NCBI RefSeq assembly: GCF_007860175.1
Contig: NZ_SJPX01000001.1
Location: 868,001-932,000, forward strand
Length of the DNA: 64,000 nt
DNA from: Rubripirellula reticaptiva
GTDB lineage: Bacteria > Planctomycetota > Planctomycetia > Pirellulales > Pirellulaceae
Reading direction: 5' to 3'
The translations under genes were made by a program, and so were the position numbers. Below, piece by piece: positions 25,302-34,617 of the stretch. Below the pieces are notes generated by a model, which was not told the origin of the DNA, ran no database searches, and was given only the letters and a program-made list of their open reading frames with translations. Numbering within the stretch: position 1 is the first letter of the stretch; each line of letters begins with the position of its first letter.

Positions 25302-28009
25302 AGAACATGACCCTCGGCAATCAGTCCTGTGCTACCCACAGTTTTTTTTGCGTTCTGGTGGCGGTTGGCCTCCTAAACCTCGCAACAGTCACAAAAGCCA
25401 AGGCGGATTTGCCCGAGTCCCCCCCTGGGTATGCGGAAACCGAGACGCTGCGTGCCGACGCCACCCTGCGTTCGATCGCCTTCCAAGATGCCAGTCACGG
25501 GATAGCCGTCGGTGATCGCGGTATGATCGTCACCACCGACGATGGCGGAAAATCGTGGATTCCACGTTCAAGCGGCATCGGGTGCCGGATCGACGATGTG
25601 GTCTGGACAGGGCCCGGCCGAGCGGTCGCGGTCGGCGGTGCCTACGACGCGATCACTCGCATCAGCCGAGCGGTGGTACTAGTCACAAACGACAACGGCC
25701 AACGCTGGCTGCGAGGCGACGACCGTGAACTTCCGCGACTCAAATCAGTCACGGTCAACGAAGACGGAACGTTGACGGCGGATGGCGATTGGTCCCATCC
25801 ATCGCTGACTCGTCAATTTGAAAGCCGAAATGCGGGACGTACGTGGACCGGCGTTGGCGATCCCGAATTGATGCGTCCCACCCCGCCACAACGACCGACC
25901 GGGTCATCCGAATTTCTGGCGTGGGCCCAAGCAACCTCCACCGCTGTCGCGATCCGGGATGCTTGCCAAGTCGGCTCCTCGTCGGTGTGCGCCGTCGGCG
26001 ACCACGGCACGATCTTGATCAGCGAAGACAACGGAACCACTTGGACGACCCGGCGAGGCAAGGATCGTCGCACCGCCGTCTTGATGATCGCTCGCACCGC
26101 CGAATCGGTCGCGTGGTCGATCCTAGGCAGCGAGTCGCTAGAGTCTCGCCATCGCACCTCGGTGCTGATCGATGACTTGGGCGCGAACAACAACGACGAC
26201 GCCGACCCGATCGACTTAGCCAATCAGTTTTCCGTCACGCTCGGTGCCAGCGGTGCCGACCGATTCAGAACCGTCGGGGAAGATCCCAACGAAGCCGCGC
26301 TGCGATGGATTGCCGTGATGCGGCCCGCCGTCGTGTTGATCGACGAGACCTTGTCGACCGATACGAAGCAGGCTTTCTTTCAAGCGGCGACCGCCGCCGG
26401 CGTCCAACGCGTCGCTCACTACAGCACGACGTTGTCGCAGTCCACAACCCTGCATTCCGGCGCGCTACTTCCCAAAACCGGCGTCCTAGCCAGCGATTTG
26501 GCCAGTGACGCGATGCACCTGGTTGCGCCGGAGCACACCGATATTGATTCGCTTTCGCTAACCTTTGTTTATGACGCTGACCCATCGCATCGAACTGGCG
26601 AATCCACGGCATCCGGTTTATCGCTCCATTCGGGGCGAATGCTATCGCCGCGATCATCACCTGCATCTCGCCGACAGCTGCAGATCATTCAAGCTCGAAT
26701 GAAACAATCTCATCGAATTACTCAATTGCTTGATACCCAAGGGTCGCGCGAACCGTTCGAGAAGTCGTTGGCTTCGGTACTCGACCAAACCGCCAAAGAA
26801 GACCAGTTCCGATTGGCGTGGTCCATTTTGGCGAAAACGAAAACGACCGAGTCAGCGAGCATCCAGACGCACAAAGCGGTGCTCGACGAAATTTCGCGTC
26901 GGTTCGCTGACCAATCGGCTGGAAAATGGGCCAAGCTACGCCTGCAATCAATCAATCATAGCACCGAATGGCGGCGTCTAAATTCAATCTTGCAAGCCAG
27001 CAACGTGTCGTTGGCAAGTGCGACCGTACCTGCCACGCGATCCGTGGCCGTGTCACCATTCCAGTCAGGACCGCAACAAAACAATGCACCCGAGAACTAC
27101 TTTACGGACTCGACGTTCCTAGATCCGTCGATGCCTGGCCAAGTCCAACAGGTCTCGGCGATCGCACCGGTCGTAGTGCCTCGTCCCGACTTGATCGAGT
27201 ACACCGGCGCGACCAGAGCCAAAGCCGCCGCCGAAGTGGATCTGACCTGGGAATTCCATCCCTCGGTGCTGTTGGGAATGGAAGCATCAAGACGACGAGG
27301 CGACGACTCTTCGCTGCAGGCCATCACTTCATCGCACAGCCCGAATGCATCTCACGACATGAGCGAACAACCTGCCAGCCTCCGTCAATTGTCCGAATCA
27401 CGCGGCAATCCTTGGGCCGGACTGCTGCGTTCTCGTGGTTCCCAAGTCATCCACGCGCACCACACGCCCAAACCGCCGCATCTCGACGGTGTCCTTGACG
27501 ATGCCTGTTGGCAACTCAATCAAGCGTCAACCGACACTCCGCTGCGAATGTCCTACGACGACGACTACATCTACGCTGCCTTTGTTTGCCCTTCGTCATC
27601 AATCAACCGCGATGACTTTGATCGCGATCGTGCGACGCCGCGTGACAACGACTTATCCAAGACCGATCGGATGCGAATTTGTCTTGATGTCGACAAAGAC
27701 CTGTTCACGTCGATGCAATTTCAATCCAGCGTCGCCCGCCGCACCCATGACTCGATCGATGGCAACGCGGCGTGGCAACCGACGTGGTACCTGGACGTGA
27801 AGGAAGCGAAAGGACTTGATGGAAACAGCACGACAACTTTCGAGATCGCGATCCTGCGGCGCGACATCATTGATCTGCCAATCCAAGCAGATTCGCCGTG
27901 GGGCGAAACCAGTTGGTTCGTCTCGGCGATGATTCTGCCCGGCAAATCTCAATCGTCGACGCCGACCATGCCAAATCCATCGGATTGGATGCGAGTCGTG
28001 TTCAAATAA
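25298..28009 (+). CDS. Large exported protein: YCF48/BNR-like N-terminus, CBM9-like C-terminus
   Basis: 903 residues from the ATG at 25298, which overlaps the crcB stop. A signal sequence follows (FFCVLVAVGLLNLATVTKAKA). Residues 40-260 carry repeats such as SIAFQDASHGIAVGDRGMIV and TTDDGGKSWIPRSSG and later SVCAVGDHGTILISEDNGTT, the beta-propeller repeats of photosystem assembly factor YCF48 and BNR proteins. The middle 400 residues are unassigned and helical. The last 200 residues (PHLDGVLDDACWQL, YDDDYIYAAFVC, YLDVKEAKG) look like a family-9-type carbohydrate-binding domain. Role unknown; possibly an extracellular scaffold or sugar-binding protein. The 3' end overlaps the convergent CQACH gene by 61 bases. 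Confidence 0.8.
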   Translation: MKNMTLGNQSCATHSFFCVLVAVGLLNLATVTKAKADLPESPPGYAETETLRADATLRSIAFQDASHGIAVGDRGMIVTTDDGGKSWIPRSSGIGCRIDDVVWTGPGRAVAVGGAYDAITRISRAVVLVTNDNGQRWLRGDDRELPRLKSVTVNEDGTLTADGDWSHPSLTRQFESRNAGRTWTGVGDPELMRPTPPQRPTGSSEFLAWAQATSTAVAIRDACQVGSSSVCAVGDHGTILISEDNGTTWTTRRGKDRRTAVLMIARTAESVAWSILGSESLESRHRTSVLIDDLGANNNDDADPIDLANQFSVTLGASGADRFRTVGEDPNEAALRWIAVMRPAVVLIDETLSTDTKQAFFQAATAAGVQRVAHYSTTLSQSTTLHSGALLPKTGVLASDLASDAMHLVAPEHTDIDSLSLTFVYDADPSHRTGESTASGLSLHSGRMLSPRSSPASRRQLQIIQARMKQSHRITQLLDTQGSREPFEKSLASVLDQTAKEDQFRLAWSILAKTKTTESASIQTHKAVLDEISRRFADQSAGKWAKLRLQSINHSTEWRRLNSILQASNVSLASATVPATRSVAVSPFQSGPQQNNAPENYFTDSTFLDPSMPGQVQQVSAIAPVVVPRPDLIEYTGATRAKAAAEVDLTWEFHPSVLLGMEASRRRGDDSSLQAITSSHSPNASHDMSEQPASLRQLSESRGNPWAGLLRSRGSQVIHAHHTPKPPHLDGVLDDACWQLNQASTDTPLRMSYDDDYIYAAFVCPSSSINRDDFDRDRATPRDNDLSKTDRMRICLDVDKDLFTSMQFQSSVARRTHDSIDGNAAWQPTWYLDVKEAKGLDGNSTTTFEIAILRRDIIDLPIQADSPWGETSWFVSAMILPGKSQSSTPTMPNPSDWMRVVFK

Positions 28010-28905
28010 CCAAGACCGGCTAATTCACTCTCGTCACGATTACTGAATCGGTACGTAAACGCACCAAAGACGTCGCCGACGTCGGATTCACTGTGACAAG
28101 CTTGGCACTGAGCCTTGATTCGGATTGCACCCACCATCCGGATTTGGTCACCTTGGTCCTGAACAACGATCTCGTCTTCGCCGCTGTAACGAAGCACCCC
28201 AACAGCGTCTTGTTCGAACGAATCGAGTGACCGAAAAGGCGTGTTGTCGGACAGTTCTTGCATCCGCTGGATCTTGTCGTCAATCAAATAAACACGGTCG
28301 TTATGAATACTAAGCAATTGAATTTCGTCCAGCGTCCAGCGGTCGCTCGCGTCCACGATCTCAGGCGTCAGAAAGCGAAAACCGAACGTATGCGGTGTGT
28401 TTTTCCTCGTCTGCGGACGTGCCTTCTGGGTCGGACCAGGACTTTGGTTCGGTGACAGGAATGAATCACGCTTGGTCCCCAGCGATCCCCACAATCCATA
28501 GGGCCCCGTGTCGCCGTCTCCGACCTTGTTGTTCGCAGACTCAGGATCCTTCTCAACAATACTGTCGGTGACGAATTTCACCGCACCCGAGTCCATCAGG
28601 ACGTGGGCACCGCCGCGACTTCGGCCGAAGCCAGGGGCGTTGGCAAATTTCTGTGAAGTTTGGCGATGAAATGAATCCAGCGACGATCGGATCGACGGTT
28701 CGAGCGGCCCGCGAATTTTAGCGACGTCGAACTGCCCCCACTCAGCGGGCGGATCAGTGTTGCTGCTTTCGTCGGCATTTTCATCGGCAGAAGTAGTCTT
28801 CGGCGAATATTCGAGCGGGCTGACCGGTTCCCGAGACGAGAAGAACGCGATCACCAATTCGATCAATGCCAGCGAGAAGATGACCAAGAAAGAGAAACGA
28901 CGCAT
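27949..28905 (-). CDS. Membrane-anchored or exported protein with a single CQACH motif
   Basis: 318 residues from the ATG at 28905 (a GTG one codon earlier is possible). An N-terminal helix (FLVIFSLALIELVIAFF) acts as signal or anchor. The body is hydrophilic; near the C-terminus there is AQCQACHSESDVGD, one c-type haem-binding CxxCH, within a region that resembles the haem/sensor domains of DUF3365 type, although this is only suggestive. Following the motif, VFGAFTYRFS would provide the rest of the fold. The last 20 codons overlap, on the opposite strand, the end of the preceding large gene. Stand-alone, 76 bases from the sulfatase stop. Function not assigned. Confidence 0.65.
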   Translation of the reverse strand: MRRFSFLVIFSLALIELVIAFFSSREPVSPLEYSPKTTSADENADESSNTDPPAEWGQFDVAKIRGPLEPSIRSSLDSFHRQTSQKFANAPGFGRSRGGAHVLMDSGAVKFVTDSIVEKDPESANNKVGDGDTGPYGLWGSLGTKRDSFLSPNQSPGPTQKARPQTRKNTPHTFGFRFLTPEIVDASDRWTLDEIQLLSIHNDRVYLIDDKIQRMQELSDNTPFRSLDSFEQDAVGVLRYSGEDEIVVQDQGDQIRMVGAIRIKAQCQACHSESDVGDVFGAFTYRFSNRDESELAGLGYLNTTRIQSDGFGMVGVDD

Positions 28906-28984
28906 CACGAATCCTCGCGTGGAATGGGCGTCAATCGCGCAGCCACCACCCAGACGATGATGGCTGCGTTGCTTGCAGACCCGA

Positions 28985-30517
28985 CTAGCGACTACGGCCA
29001 GCTTCGATCACCGACGTCAGCCGTTGCTTCATTTTCTTAGCGACTTCTGGGTTTTGACCAATGACGTTTTTTTGCTCGGCAATGTCGGCATCGAGATCGA
29101 AAAGTTGAAACTCGGGAACGTTGCGACTTTCTAATCGCAGCTTCGAGTTCTTCGACTTCTTGGAACCATTTCGAATTAGCTTCCAATGACCTTCGCGCAG
29201 CCCGTAGTTTCCGGCTTGCCCATTGTCTTGTTGCACCAAGTAATCGCGACCTTCTGCGTCGGGGGAACCGAGTAGCGCGCCCGACACGTCAAGGCTGTCC
29301 AAGCAACCATCGTCCGGCAACGTCGCACCAGCAAGCGAGGCAAAGCTGGACGCAAAGTCGATCGTGCAGACCATTTCATCGCTTACGCCGGCCGGAATTT
29401 TCCCCAACCAACGAGTGATCATCGGCGTGCGCGTGCCGCCTTCGTAAACGTTGTACTTGCCGCCTTGGTACGGTCCAGCAGGATGGTGATCGCCATTCTT
29501 TTCAACGGCGTCATCTTTGTAGCCGTCATCCAAGACCGGTCCGTTATCGCTGCAAAAAACGACCAACGTGTTTTCGGCAATTTTCAGTTCGTCCAAGGTG
29601 TCGAGCAACTCACCAACACACCAATCCAGTTCGATGATCGCGTCACCGCGTGGTCCCAAGCCGCTCTTACCCACAAACCGTTCGTGCACAGCGCGAGGCA
29701 CGTGCAAGTCGTGCGACGAAAAGAACAGAAAGAATGGTGACTTTTGATTGGCTTCGATCCAAGTCTTTGATTCCGAGACCCAGCGATCACACAAATCTTG
29801 GTCGCGAAAACGTGCAGCATGTCCGCCGGTGTAAAAACCAATGCGGCTGATGCCGTTGTGAATCGTTTGGTTGTGACCGTGCGACCAATCCATGGTCAAT
29901 TCATCGCGGTGGGTGATCCCGGTTGGATGGTCAGGTGACGGAGCTTTGTCGCCCACCCATAGCGGGTCAGCCGGATCAAGATTCAGAACGCGGTGGTCTT
30001 CGACGAACACCTGTGGCACTCGATCATTGGTAGTCGGCAACAGGAAACAATGGTCAAAACCGATCTCCAACGGCCCCGGTTTCAGATCGCCATTCCAGTT
30101 GGGTTTGGGGTCGCCTAATCCAAGGTGCCACTTGCCAATCACCGCGGTCTTGTACCCTGCACTTTTAAGCACCGATGCAACCGTTGGCATACCCGCGGGG
30201 ATCAATGCTGGACTGTTTGGTGGCGCAATTCCGGTGCCCTTTTCGCGAAACGCATAGGTGCCGGTCAGAAACGAATACCTTGTAGGCGTGCATGTCGATG
30301 CGGAACAGTAACCACTGGTGAACCGTTGTCCTTCGGCCGCCATCCGATCAATGTTTGGCGTCGAAAAGCTCGTCGCGCCGTTACAGGAAACATCGCCATA
30401 CCCAAGATCGTCCGCCATGATGACGATGATGTTGGGCTGGGCACCGCCCGAAGGGTCAGCAGCACTGGCGAATGATGCCGTGCAGAAAAGGGCGAGAATA
30501 AGAAGCGAGCGAATCAT
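28985..30517 (-). CDS. Type I (formylglycine) sulfatase, exported
   Basis: 510 residues from the ATG at 30517, which starts directly with a signal peptide (MIRSLLILALFCTASFASA). Metal ligands MADDLGYGD at residues 34-42, the maturation motif CTPTR with Cys76 as the residue converted to formylglycine, IGKWHLG, and a later FCSDNGP carrying the second metal pair. Planctomycetes keep many such sulfatases for removing sulfate from algal polysaccharides; the exact substrate cannot be told. It needs a formylglycine-generating enzyme encoded elsewhere. Upstream, 63 bases away on the same strand, is a phosphotransferase gene. Confidence 0.93.
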   Translation of the reverse strand: MIRSLLILALFCTASFASAADPSGGAQPNIIVIMADDLGYGDVSCNGATSFSTPNIDRMAAEGQRFTSGYCSASTCTPTRYSFLTGTYAFREKGTGIAPPNSPALIPAGMPTVASVLKSAGYKTAVIGKWHLGLGDPKPNWNGDLKPGPLEIGFDHCFLLPTTNDRVPQVFVEDHRVLNLDPADPLWVGDKAPSPDHPTGITHRDELTMDWSHGHNQTIHNGISRIGFYTGGHAARFRDQDLCDRWVSESKTWIEANQKSPFFLFFSSHDLHVPRAVHERFVGKSGLGPRGDAIIELDWCVGELLDTLDELKIAENTLVVFCSDNGPVLDDGYKDDAVEKNGDHHPAGPYQGGKYNVYEGGTRTPMITRWLGKIPAGVSDEMVCTIDFASSFASLAGATLPDDGCLDSLDVSGALLGSPDAEGRDYLVQQDNGQAGNYGLREGHWKLIRNGSKKSKNSKLRLESRNVPEFQLFDLDADIAEQKNVIGQNPEVAKKMKQRLTSVIEAGRSR

Positions 30518-30580
30518 GGGCACAGGTCGGGGCAAAGGGGGGTACGCAAATCAACAGGTAAGTCAAACGATTGTAACTGG

Positions 30581-31609
30581 TCACAACGACCGAGACGATC
30601 GAATTTGTTCAACGACTCGGGCGGCCACATCATGGCTGTACCGAGTCAATTTCGAGTGGCCTGGGCACCACCCCAGCATGAACCGAGTGAAGTCGGCCCA
30701 AGCGACCGGGTACATCGATCGCCATTCAGATTCAAGTTCGCGGCCAATGGTTCCGTCAGTCTTTCCGACGATTTTAGCACGACGACTGTGGAAGGCTTCA
30801 AAATAGGTGTCCAACAACAACGATTCATCACGCTCGCACTGAGAATCGTCCTGGCAGCTTCCTAAGAAGTAGGCGACGTCTTTCATTCCGCATCCGCCAC
30901 CGACGTATTGAAAATCAACGGCTGCGATTGCCGATCCGTCCGCCGAAAAACAGAAATTGGCAACCTTCGCGTCGCCGTGAACCAGCGTTTGAAAGCGACA
31001 ACCGTTCAGAGCCGAATCGATGTCGGCGGCGAAGCGTTTCAGATCACACGTTCCCATCGCAGCCAACTCATCGGGGCGAGTTTCGAGATGCCAATACGTT
31101 CCCCTTTTCCACAACCCGGTCGGCGAAACTCCTAAGAACGTTGCATGAAAATTCGCCAAGTATCGCAGCCCCATCGTCACACCGCTTCGATTCAACGAAC
31201 CTCGACGCAGCGGATAACCAGCCGCATCAAGGTCTTCCAGGACGAACATGATCTGGCCGTCGCCTGAGGTTGTCCCATAGCAATGAGGAACCCGAACGTC
31301 ACCGTCACAGCGAGCAGCAAAGTCACGGTACCAATGCAGTTCGACTTCGTACGATCGCAGTTTCCGCTGATGCGATTGATCGCCGTCCCAACCTCGTGGG
31401 TGATCGGACTTGCTGGGCGGCCGAACGTGTTTGACGATCACGGACTCGGCTGCACTGCCCACTAAGTGTACGCGGTAGATCTGCCCATAACCGCTCCACA
31501 GCGACTGCACGATCGACGCATCGAACACCGACGATGCACCCGTTACCTGACGGATAAATTCGTGAACGTCATCGGGAAGTTCTATCATGGATGTTTGATT
31601 CGATTTCAT
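30581..31609 (-). CDS. Aminoglycoside-phosphotransferase-like small-molecule kinase
   Basis: 342 residues from the ATG at 31609 (or the ATG at 31588). Kinase-like fold seen from VIVKHVRPP (ATP-binding Lys), MFVLEDLDAAGYP (hinge), the catalytic loop LVHGDAKVANFCF and the metal motif AVDFQYVGGGCGMKDVAYFL. These are the motifs of the APH/ecdysteroid-kinase-like (DUF1679/CHK) group that phosphorylates small alcohols; the typical HGDxxxxN is present. Substrate unknown. Divergent from the DUF1549 gene, upstream of the sulfatase on the same strand. Confidence 0.8.
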   Translation of the reverse strand: MKSNQTSMIELPDDVHEFIRQVTGASSVFDASIVQSLWSGYGQIYRVHLVGSAAESVIVKHVRPPSKSDHPRGWDGDQSHQRKLRSYEVELHWYRDFAARCDGDVRVPHCYGTTSGDGQIMFVLEDLDAAGYPLRRGSLNRSGVTMGLRYLANFHATFLGVSPTGLWKRGTYWHLETRPDELAAMGTCDLKRFAADIDSALNGCRFQTLVHGDAKVANFCFSADGSAIAAVDFQYVGGGCGMKDVAYFLGSCQDDSQCERDESLLLDTYFEAFHSRRAKIVGKTDGTIGRELESEWRSMYPVAWADFTRFMLGWCPGHSKLTRYSHDVAARVVEQIRSSRSL

Positions 31610-31691
31610 GAAGCCAGTCGATGATTTCGAGACTGGCAGTCGGCCACTCGGTTACAATCTAGGATGCCGAAACTCTTCGTTAGGATCGCTC

Positions 31692-33248
31692 ATGCTTGCT
31701 CGTCACTTGATATTGCTGTTCGCATCGCTCGCGGTGAGCCACGGTGTCAGCGTGGCGACCGACAATGCTGAGGCCGAAAACGTCGAGCCGACGGTTTCGC
31801 AAACGATCGACCGCATGTTAGCTGAATCATGGGAATCCGATTCGATCAAGGCAACGCCCCTCAGCGACGACTCTGAGTTTCTTCGCCGCGTTTGGCTGGA
31901 CTTGGCCGGCGTCGCACCGCCGGTTTGGGAAGTTCGAAATTTCTTAAGCGATGACGACCCGAGCAAACGCCGCGCAAAACGAATCGAGCTGATTGATCGG
32001 TTGCTGCAATCACCACGGCACGCCGTTCACATGGCTTCGCGTTGGACTGATGCGATGCTGCCATCGTCGTCGCAAACCGATCCGGCCCAACGATCCAGCG
32101 TCGCGTCGTTGCAGGAATGGCTACGACTTCAGTTTCTCGCGAACACGCCCTACGACCACTTGGTGGGTAAGTTCTTGACGGCGGGCGGCGCCGGTGATTC
32201 AGGGCCAGCGATCTTTTATACGTCAAATTCGCTTCAGCCAGAAAAACTTGCGGCCGCTACGTCGCGCATCTTCATGGGGATCCAAATCCAGTGTGCCCAG
32301 TGCCATGACCATCCGATGGATCGCTGGACGCAAGAAGACTTCTGGGCCTATGCGGCGTTCTTTGCGCAGTTGAGTTCGTCTCAATCGGGGATGAACCAGC
32401 AAGCGATCTTGGAAGACCGCCCCGGCGGCGAAGTACGTCTGCCGGACACCGACACGATCGTCTCGCCTCGTTACCCGGGGGTGGCGTCGAAACCCGAGCG
32501 TGACCCCGCCGATAACCGGCGGCGACAATTGACGATCTGGCTGGCTTCGCGAGACAACCCGTACTTTGCTCGTGCGGCCGTCAACCGCGTTTGGGGGCAT
32601 CTATTCGGACAAGGAATCGTGGATCCCGTTGATGCGATGGACGCTGCGAACAGACCATCGCACCCGAGACTGCTGGACTACTTGGCCGATCAATTTACGG
32701 CGCATCGTTTCGATCTGCGTTGGCTTTACCGAACATTGGCGATCACCGATGCTTATGGCCATACCAGCCGACTTGTCGGCGATGCCGCGCCACCGCCCTC
32801 GTCGTTTGCCGCCATGCCCGTGAAAACGTTGTCGGCGGCACAGTTCTACGACAGCATGGCCCAGAACGTTTTTCACCGAACCGACGATGCACTCGCCATC
32901 AATCGTGATCAGTTTCTGACTCGGATGAGCTTCCCTGGGTCATCGTCACGCGACTATCCCCTTGGCATGGTCCAAGTCCTGGCACTGCTTAACGGTGACG
33001 CGACGACCCTGGCAACAGACGCTAGCCAAAGCGGATTGATGGCGGCCGTTGAGGCACCGTTTTTTGATGATTCATCGATCGTCGAAACGATTTTCATGGC
33101 TACCGTTTCGCGTCGGCCAACCAAAACGGAGACCGCCATGTTTGTAAAACACCTGACGGAACCGGATTCGCCCAATGAAAAGCACCAGGCGATCAGCGAC
33201 TTGGTTTGGGTGCTGATCAACTCGGCTGAATCGGCAATGTGCCCGTGA
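31692..33248 (+). CDS. DUF1549/DUF1553 exported planctomycete protein (cytochrome-like CAQCH)
   Basis: 518 residues from the ATG at 31692, with signal peptide MLARHLILLFASLAVSHGVS. The DUF1549 part spans about 40-240 and ends with CAQCHDHPMDRWTQEDFW, containing a CxxCH; the DUF1553 part spans about 270-515 with NPYFARAAVNRVWGHLFGQG and HPRLLDYLADQF. This architecture is highly amplified in planctomycetes and nearly always sits before a DUF1501 gene, as here (49-base gap). It is shorter than most relatives (700-1100 residues), lacking the extra N-terminal cytochrome and LamG parts. Biochemical role unknown; an extracellular redox or degradation function is inferred from context in other genomes. 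Confidence 0.88.
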   Translation: MLARHLILLFASLAVSHGVSVATDNAEAENVEPTVSQTIDRMLAESWESDSIKATPLSDDSEFLRRVWLDLAGVAPPVWEVRNFLSDDDPSKRRAKRIELIDRLLQSPRHAVHMASRWTDAMLPSSSQTDPAQRSSVASLQEWLRLQFLANTPYDHLVGKFLTAGGAGDSGPAIFYTSNSLQPEKLAAATSRIFMGIQIQCAQCHDHPMDRWTQEDFWAYAAFFAQLSSSQSGMNQQAILEDRPGGEVRLPDTDTIVSPRYPGVASKPERDPADNRRRQLTIWLASRDNPYFARAAVNRVWGHLFGQGIVDPVDAMDAANRPSHPRLLDYLADQFTAHRFDLRWLYRTLAITDAYGHTSRLVGDAAPPPSSFAAMPVKTLSAAQFYDSMAQNVFHRTDDALAINRDQFLTRMSFPGSSSRDYPLGMVQVLALLNGDATTLATDASQSGLMAAVEAPFFDDSSIVETIFMATVSRRPTKTETAMFVKHLTEPDSPNEKHQAISDLVWVLINSAESAMCP

Positions 33249-33297
33249 TGAAATCTTCGTTTCGCGGTCCGATCAAACGACAATTCAGAGCACTCTC

Positions 33298-34617
33298 ATG
33301 AATCCAAATCTTATGATCAGTCGTCGACACTGGCTAAAGTCAGCGAGCGCAAGCGTCGCGACGGTAGCTTCGAGCGGCTGGCTACCGACGTTATCCGCGG
33401 CGACGGAGGTGGCCGGACGCGAGCGAAAGCACTGCATTTTGCTGTGGATGTCGGGCGGTCCTAGCCAGATCGACACGTTCGATATGAAACCGAAGCACGG
33501 CAACGGCGGCTCGATCAAGGAAGTCTCGACAAGCGTTCCCGGCATCAGATTCAGCGAACATTTACCGCGTTTGGCCAAACACGCCGATTCGCTGGCCATC
33601 CTGCGAGGCGTCAGCACGAAGGAAGGCGACCACCAACGTGGTGCGACGCTGATGCGAACCGGCTTCATGACGGGCGCACCTGTGAATTACCCGTCGATCG
33701 GATGTTCGCTATCGAAGGCGTTGGTGTCGGATTTCGGCTCGGACGGTACTTTACCCGCCTACGTCACGATCGCGCCGGGACCACTGGGACGCGAGTCGAT
33801 TCGGCCCGGATTCTTGGGCCCTAAGTATGCAGCAACTGCCGTCGAAGCCAGCGGCGTCGACGCCCAAGCGTTTGCCCAGTTGCGAGTCGACTTCTTGGAT
33901 CGAGCCGGCAACATCACATCCAAACGTATGGAGACGCGGCTCAAACTGTGGCGTTCGATGCAGCAGGACTATTTGCAGTCACGGCCGAGCGATAACGTGA
34001 TCGCCCACGACACCGTCTATCGCTCGGCAATCGAAATGATGAACAGCGATGCAAAGTCAGCGTTTGATCTGTCGAGCGAATCCAACGAGGTTCGCGAAAA
34101 GTATGGCCGTGGTAGTTTCGGGCAAGGTTGTTTGATGGCGAGACGGCTGATTGAGCGAGGCGCACCGCTGGTCGAAGTCACGCTTGGCGACGGGCTAGGC
34201 TGGGACACTCACGCCGACAACTTCGCCGCGGTCGGCCGTCTTTGCGAGCAACTCGACCGAGGCTGGGCGACCTTGATGGACGAACTACGCGACCGCGATT
34301 TACTGGAACGGACAACGATCCTGTGGGCGGGCGAGTTCGGGCGTACACCCCAGATCAACAACATGGGTGGACGCGACCATTACCCACAAGCGTTCACATG
34401 CGTGTTGGCGGGCGGTGGCGTTGCAGGTGGCCAAGCGTATGGCGAGACCAGCAAAGATGGCCGCGAAGTCGTTGACGGAAAGATGGACCAAAAGGATCTA
34501 CTGTCGACACTTTGCGGCGCACTTGGTGTCAATCCATCCACAGAGAACATCGCCGAGGGCGGCCGCCCGATCGCTATCGCCGACGGACAAGTGATCGACA
34601 AGGTGGTTCGATCTTGA
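33298..34617 (+). CDS. DUF1501 protein with Tat signal (sulfatase-fold)
   Basis: 439 residues. The N-terminus has a twin-arginine motif, SRRHWLK, followed by a hydrophobic stretch, so export is by Tat. The core starts with CILLWMSGGPSQIDTFDMKP, typical of DUF1501, an alkaline-phosphatase/sulfatase superfamily group, and includes WAGEFGRTPQINNMGGRDHYP. DUF1501 proteins pair with DUF1549/1553 proteins in planctomycetes and verrucomicrobia. The ATG at 33298 is preferred; a second ATG at 33313 is possible. Its stop overlaps the next gene's TTG start (TTGA at 34614-34617). Confidence 0.9.
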   Translation: MNPNLMISRRHWLKSASASVATVASSGWLPTLSAATEVAGRERKHCILLWMSGGPSQIDTFDMKPKHGNGGSIKEVSTSVPGIRFSEHLPRLAKHADSLAILRGVSTKEGDHQRGATLMRTGFMTGAPVNYPSIGCSLSKALVSDFGSDGTLPAYVTIAPGPLGRESIRPGFLGPKYAATAVEASGVDAQAFAQLRVDFLDRAGNITSKRMETRLKLWRSMQQDYLQSRPSDNVIAHDTVYRSAIEMMNSDAKSAFDLSSESNEVREKYGRGSFGQGCLMARRLIERGAPLVEVTLGDGLGWDTHADNFAAVGRLCEQLDRGWATLMDELRDRDLLERTTILWAGEFGRTPQINNMGGRDHYPQAFTCVLAGGGVAGGQAYGETSKDGREVVDGKMDQKDLLSTLCGALGVNPSTENIAEGGRPIAIADGQVIDKVVRS

